Shown here one piece after another: positions 13,870 through 17,388 of a DNA stretch of 17,388 nt. Positions within the stretch are counted from its first letter, which is position 1; each line of letters starts with the position of its first letter. The position numbers and the translations under genes were made by a program. The DNA is from CAZUZD01 sp964624465 (GTDB lineage: Bacteria; Planctomycetota; Planctomycetia; Isosphaerales; Isosphaeraceae), in assembly GCA_964624465.1 (NCBI GenBank), contig CAZUZD010000111.1, positions 1 to 17,388 of the forward strand. Reading direction: 5' to 3'. The notes below the pieces were generated by a model, which had not been told where the DNA came from, ran no database searches, and saw nothing but the letters and a program-made list of their open reading frames with translations.

Positions 13870-16119
13870 ATGAAGAACTTCGTCCGCCTTGTTCGCTTCG
13901 CGTGGCCCTACCGACTCCGGTTCGGCCTGTCGCTCGGCTGCGCTCTCATGGTGGCCGTGCTCTGGTTCGCGAACCTGAGCGCGGTCTATCCACTGCTCCA
14001 GATCCTCTTCTACCACCAGAATTGCCAGACCTGGATCCTGGATCGGGTGGGCGAGGACGAGACGGCGATTGCCTCGATCCAGGCTCGCCTCGGCGAGCTG
14101 GACTTCGTGGAGAGCAAGTCGAGCCTCGACGGACCGGCGATGCGGCCGGTGCTCCGCGAGCGCTACGAGCTGCGTTCCGGCGAGAGCGTCCAGGTGGCGA
14201 CCGACCTCAATCTCGCCGAGAAGGAGGCGGATGAGGCCTCGGCTCCAGGCCTGAAGGGGGCAACTGGCCGCGAGCCGACCCAGCTCCTGCGCCGGCTGCG
14301 TCAGGACAAGGTGGTGGCTGAGGCCCGCCTCTCCGAGCTGAAGGATGCCATGCACCTGGCCCGCGAGCGCGACGGCGCCGGGCTGGTCCAGCGGCGAGCC
14401 TCGCTCAACAACGACCTGAACAAGCGGATGAAGGATCTCGCCCGCATCCGCTGGCTCGAGCCGATCGTCACCCGCTACCTCCCGGCCGACGGCTTCACGA
14501 CCTTGCTGCTGCTACTCGGCGTCGTGATGGCCGGCATCGCCGTCAAGGGCGTGTTCCAGTTCTCACAGGACGTGCTGGTCGCCAACATCACCCAGCTGAG
14601 CCTCTTCGACATCCGCAACCTGTTCTTCCGGCGCACGATGGCGCTCGACCTCTCCAGCTTCTCCGACCAGGGGTCGGCCGAGCTGATGGCCCGGTTCACC
14701 AACGACATCGACTCGCTCTCGCAGGGGTTCAACACCCTGCTGAGCAAGATGGTCCGCGAGCCGTTGCGGATCGTGAGCTGCTTTGCCGGCGCCATGTGGC
14801 TGAACTGGCGGCTTACCCTGCTGACGCTGATCATCGTGCCGATCTCGGTGCTGGCCACCTACAAGGTCGGCAAGCAGCTCAAGAAGGCCGTCCGGCGCTC
14901 GCTGGAGAGCATGTCGAACATCTACCGGATCCTCCAGGAGTCGTTCCAGGGCATCAAGGTCGTCAAGGCCTACACCATGGAACGCCGCGAGCGGCGCCGG
15001 TTCTTCCTGGAGACCAAGAGCCTGCTCCGCAAGAGCGTGCGGGTCGCCAAGATCGATGCGCTCAGCGACCCTGTGCTGGAGATGCTCTCGCTGACCACGG
15101 TGGCGATCGCGCTGCTGTCCGGCTCGTACCTGGTGCTCAACCGCACCATGTTCCTGAACCTCGGCGTGTTCAAGCTCCAGCTCGCCAGCCAGCCCATGAT
15201 GATCGAGGACCTGCTCACGCTCTACGCCATGCTGGCGGGCATGTCCGACCCGATCCGCAAGCTCTCCAACGTGCACTCCAAGATCCAGCGCGCCGCGGCC
15301 GCCTCGGATCGGATCTGTGCCCTGATGGACCGGACCCCGGGCGTCCGCGACTCGGCCCGGGCCCTGATCCTGCCCCGCCACAGCCGCTCGGTCGTCTTCG
15401 AGCAGGTCTCGTTCGGCTACGACGGTCGCGACCCGGTCCTCCGCGGCCTGAACCTCGAGGTCGCCCACGGCGAGCGGATCGCGCTGGTGGGCCCGAACGG
15501 GTGCGGCAAATCCACGCTGATGAACCTCCTGACACGGTTCTGGGACGTGCAGGCCGGCTCGATTCAGATCGACGGGGTCGACCTCCGCGACATCCGGCTC
15601 CGCAGCCTGCGACAGCAGGTGGGGCTGGTGACCCAGGAGACGATCCTCTTCGAGGGGACGATCGCCGACAACATCGCCTACGGCAGCCCGGGCGCCTCGC
15701 GGCTGGACATCGAGCGGGTGTCGCGGCGGGCCTACGCCCACCAGTTCATCTCGCAGCTGCCCCAGGGCTACGACACGGTGCTCACCGAGCGCGGCATGTC
15801 GCTCTCGGGCGGGCAGCGTCAGCGCATCGCCCTGGCCCGCGTCATGCTCCGCGACCCGGCGATCCTGCTCCTCGACGAGGCGACCAGCGCCGTCGACATC
15901 CAGGACGAGGCGTTGATCCGCAAGGCGATCGACGAGTTCAGCCGCGGCCGCACGACGTTCATCATCACCCACAGCCTCAACTCGTTGCAGAACGTGGACC
16001 GCATCGCGCTCATGCACAGCGGCCGGGTGGAGGCGATCGGCACCGATGCGGAACTGCGGCGGACGTCGTCGCTCTACCGGAAACTCCACGAGATCCACTT
16101 TCAGCGCGAGAGCGCCTGA
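13870..16119 (+). CDS. MsbA-like ABC exporter, fused permease and ATPase, with large TM1-TM2 insertion
   Basis: A 749-residue type IV ABC exporter half-transporter, working as a homodimer. TM1 lies at about residues 13-47. Residues about 50-205 are a charged, helical insertion with coiled-coil character (LLRRLRQDKVVAEARLSELK, then NNDLNKRMKDLARIRWLEP). TM2 starts near 208, and the remaining helices extend to about 470. The coupling region KVVKAYTMERRERRRF (363-378) matches the family. The ATPase has Walker A GPNGCGKST (541-549), Q-loop Q589, signature LSGGQ (645-649), Walker B ILLLDE (665-670) and switch histidine H701. Closest functional analogues flip lipid A or other lipid-linked glycans. 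The usual length is about 580-600 residues, so the extra length is mainly the insertion, which should face the periplasm. ATG 13870 (MKNFVRLVRFAWPYR) is chosen as typical for the family; ATG 13825 would add 15 residues. Neither has a clear ribosome site. It is followed after 80 bp by mlaE. Confidence 0.92.
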   Translation: MKNFVRLVRFAWPYRLRFGLSLGCALMVAVLWFANLSAVYPLLQILFYHQNCQTWILDRVGEDETAIASIQARLGELDFVESKSSLDGPAMRPVLRERYELRSGESVQVATDLNLAEKEADEASAPGLKGATGREPTQLLRRLRQDKVVAEARLSELKDAMHLARERDGAGLVQRRASLNNDLNKRMKDLARIRWLEPIVTRYLPADGFTTLLLLLGVVMAGIAVKGVFQFSQDVLVANITQLSLFDIRNLFFRRTMALDLSSFSDQGSAELMARFTNDIDSLSQGFNTLLSKMVREPLRIVSCFAGAMWLNWRLTLLTLIIVPISVLATYKVGKQLKKAVRRSLESMSNIYRILQESFQGIKVVKAYTMERRERRRFFLETKSLLRKSVRVAKIDALSDPVLEMLSLTTVAIALLSGSYLVLNRTMFLNLGVFKLQLASQPMMIEDLLTLYAMLAGMSDPIRKLSNVHSKIQRAAAASDRICALMDRTPGVRDSARALILPRHSRSVVFEQVSFGYDGRDPVLRGLNLEVAHGERIALVGPNGCGKSTLMNLLTRFWDVQAGSIQIDGVDLRDIRLRSLRQQVGLVTQETILFEGTIADNIAYGSPGASRLDIERVSRRAYAHQFISQLPQGYDTVLTERGMSLSGGQRQRIALARVMLRDPAILLLDEATSAVDIQDEALIRKAIDEFSRGRTTFIITHSLNSLQNVDRIALMHSGRVEAIGTDAELRRTSSLYRKLHEIHFQRESA

Positions 16120-16132
16120 GTCTATGCTCAGG

Positions 16133-16154
16133 GGGACGACCGCCCGTTCGTCCC
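16133..16154 (+). terminator. Intergenic hairpin between exporter and mlaE
   Basis: GGGACGA (16133-16139) pairs with TCGTCCC (16148-16154), a 7-bp stem with an 8-nt loop, 13 bp after the exporter stop. There is no T-run. It could be a weak terminator, an attenuator or an RNA-processing stem between co-transcribed genes. Confidence 0.3.
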
Positions 16155-16199
16155 GGCCGGCACCCCTCGATTCTTCACCATTGCAACCGGTCCAACCGC

Positions 16200-17045
16200 A
16201 TGTCTCTGGCGGCATCCCCCCCGAGCCTCACCGAGTCGAGCGCGATCCAGCGGCTCGGCGAGCACGTCTTTGACGCGGTCTCCGAGCTCGGGGACCTGAC
16301 CCTGTTCGCCCTGCGCACCGTGGGCTGGCTCCTGCGGCGCTGGGTGCGCTGGCAGGTGCTGCTGCCGTGCCTGTACTCCATCGGGGTCTCCAGTGTCCCG
16401 GTGGTGGCGATCACCGGGACCTTCATCGGGATGGTGCTGGCGATCCAGGCGCACAACCAGTTCGCCGCCATGGGGATGGCCACCCGGCTCGGGTCGGTCA
16501 TCAACATGTCGCTGGTCAAGGAGCTCGGCCCGGTACTGGCCGCCACCATGCTCGCCGGCCGCGTCGGGTCGTCGATGGCCGCCGAGCTGGGCACCATGCG
16601 GGTCACCGAGCAGATCGACGCCCTGACCGTCCTGGGCACCAACCCGATCCACTACCTGACCGTGCCCAGGCTCCTGGCCTGCGTGCTGCTGATCCCCCTG
16701 CTCACCCTGATGGCTGACTTCATGGGAGTCATCGGCGGGGCCATGGTCAGCACCCAGCTCCTGGGGGTGGACTCCTACCACTACTGGGCGCACTCGCGCG
16801 GGTATGTCGGCAGCCTCGACCTCTTCGCCGGGGTCTTCAAGAGCTTCTTCTTCGGCGCGGCGATCGCGCTGATCAGCTGTCACCGCGGGTTCCAGGCGAA
16901 GGCCGGGGCCGAGGGCGTCGGGCAGGCGGCCACGCAGGCGTTCGTGCTCTCGTTCATCGCGATTCTGGGCGTCGACTGCCTGATCGGCTGGCTCTGGAAC
17001 GTGGTCTACTATGCGATCTGGCCCCTGGAGGCCGGGTTGCTATGA
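16200..17045 (+). CDS. mlaE: MlaE-family lipid transport permease
   Basis: A 281-residue inner-membrane permease of the MlaE/YrbE family, the membrane part of the MlaFEDB complex that moves phospholipid between inner and outer membranes. After an amphipathic N-terminal helix (IQRLGEHVFDAVSELGDLTL) come the family signatures: GTFIGMVLAIQAHNQFA, then VKELGPVLAATMLAGRVGSS, then AAELGTMRVTEQIDALTVLG, then NPIHYLTVPRLLA. Five or so hydrophobic segments follow, ending in LSFIAILGVDCLIGWLWNVV. Length is typical (about 260). ATG 16200 begins the recognisable family sequence, although no ribosome site is visible and the same frame is open far upstream through the exporter gene; that part is not coding in this frame. 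The stop overlaps the next start as ATGA (17042-17045), so it is translationally coupled to the MlaF-like ATPase. Position 80 bp after the exporter suggests co-transcription with it. Confidence 0.93.
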   Translation: MSLAASPPSLTESSAIQRLGEHVFDAVSELGDLTLFALRTVGWLLRRWVRWQVLLPCLYSIGVSSVPVVAITGTFIGMVLAIQAHNQFAAMGMATRLGSVINMSLVKELGPVLAATMLAGRVGSSMAAELGTMRVTEQIDALTVLGTNPIHYLTVPRLLACVLLIPLLTLMADFMGVIGGAMVSTQLLGVDSYHYWAHSRGYVGSLDLFAGVFKSFFFGAAIALISCHRGFQAKAGAEGVGQAATQAFVLSFIAILGVDCLIGWLWNVVYYAIWPLEAGLL

Positions 17046-17388
17046 GCGGCGGTCCTCCCGCAGCCTCCGGGGCGAGCGGCCCGGTCCTGCACGTCGACGG
17101 GCTCGACATGCGGTTCCGCAACCAGCTCGTGCTCCGCGGCCTGAACCTCGCGATCGAGCCCGGCCAGACCGTCTGCATCATCGGCGAGAGCGGCTGCGGC
17201 AAGACGGTGCTGCTCAAGCTCCTGATCGGCCTGCTGCACCCGACCGGCGGCCGGGTGCTCTTCGAGGATCAGGACCTGGCCCGGCTCTCGGAGACCCAGC
17301 TCACCCGGCTGCGGCTCCGGTTCGGCTTCCTGTTTCAGATGGCCGCCCTGTTCGACAGCATGACGATCTTCGACAACGTCGCCTTCGG
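17042..17388 (+). CDS. mlaF: MlaF-family ABC transporter ATPase (N-terminal part)
   Basis: The first 115 residues of an ATP-binding subunit; the gene runs off the window. After a short Gly/Ala-rich tail the domain starts VLHVDGLDMRFRNQLVLRGL. Walker A is GESGCGKT (48-55), where the usual final serine/threonine is T55. The Q-loop lies at FLFQMAALFDSMTIFDNVAF, with Q99; this LFQ-x-ALFDS-x-T-x-x-DNV pattern is diagnostic of MlaF-type ATPases rather than general ABC subunits. The start is fixed by the ATGA overlap with mlaE. It powers lipid transfer through MlaE. A MlaD-like MCE-domain protein would be expected just downstream, outside this window. Confidence 0.92.
   Translation, partial: MSGGPPAASGASGPVLHVDGLDMRFRNQLVLRGLNLAIEPGQTVCIIGESGCGKTVLLKLLIGLLHPTGGRVLFEDQDLARLSETQLTRLRLRFGFLFQMAALFDSMTIFDNVAF

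Noticed and set aside
14796..16199. Upstream extension of mlaE in the same frame through the exporter gene
   Set aside because: The family sequence begins at the ATG at 16200. The upstream translation is a frame-shifted version of the exporter, Arg/Pro/Gly-rich.
14563..16215. 550-codon minus-strand open frame opposite the ABC exporter
   Set aside because: Antisense to Walker A, signature and Walker B coding sequence; the His/Asp/Arg-rich translation has no family features.

Overview
The window is high-GC DNA from a planctomycete, probably close to the Isosphaeraceae/Gemmataceae. The placement rests on lineage-typical families seen side by side: a DUF1559 pseudopilin-like protein with the H-X9-DG motif, a very large secreted dehydrogenase/HEAT/c-type heme fusion (TIGR02604/TIGR02603 type), a DUF1570-type HExxH lipoprotein, and Gram-negative envelope machinery (an MsbA-like exporter, MlaE/MlaF, and a WaaP/InaA-like kinase). 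No rRNA, tRNA, CRISPR array, insertion sequence or prophage gene was seen. The species call is inference.

Layout. 1-327 is the 3' end of a CcsA-type cytochrome c assembly gene, read rightward and ending at a hairpin terminator shared with the convergent gene. 426-4199 (minus) is the 1257-residue secreted dehydrogenase/HEAT/cytochrome fusion. A divergent intergenic region leads to a small unknown gene (4384-4740) and a membrane-anchored TPR protein (4902-6236). After a 360-bp AT-richer regulatory gap with an 18-bp perfect palindrome come a DUF1559 pseudopilin-like gene (6597-7682) and a small lipoprotein (7845-8333), each followed by a strong GC-rich hairpin with the same trailing octamer. A secreted HAD phosphatase-like gene (8575-9612) converges on a leftward three-gene set: glycosyltransferase (13574-12465), tandem two-domain LPS-kinase-like protein (12468-10690, joined by an ATGA overlap) and a putative metallopeptidase lipoprotein (10627-9626). 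Across a 295-bp divergent region carrying a 27-bp direct repeat, the rightward set is an MsbA-like ABC exporter (13870-16119), MlaE (16200-17045) and the start of MlaF (17042 to the window edge, again with an ATGA overlap).

How the genes fit together. The right half (9.6-17.4 kb) looks like an envelope-assembly neighbourhood. The glycosyltransferase and tandem kinase could modify a glycolipid or surface glycan, the MsbA-like exporter could flip a lipid-linked product, and Mla could move phospholipid between membranes. The functional link is inference from adjacency, family and translational coupling. The most unusual items are the fused double kinase, the roughly 150-residue charged, coiled-coil-like insertion between TM1 and TM2 of the exporter, and the short direct repeat with an embedded palindrome in their shared divergent region.
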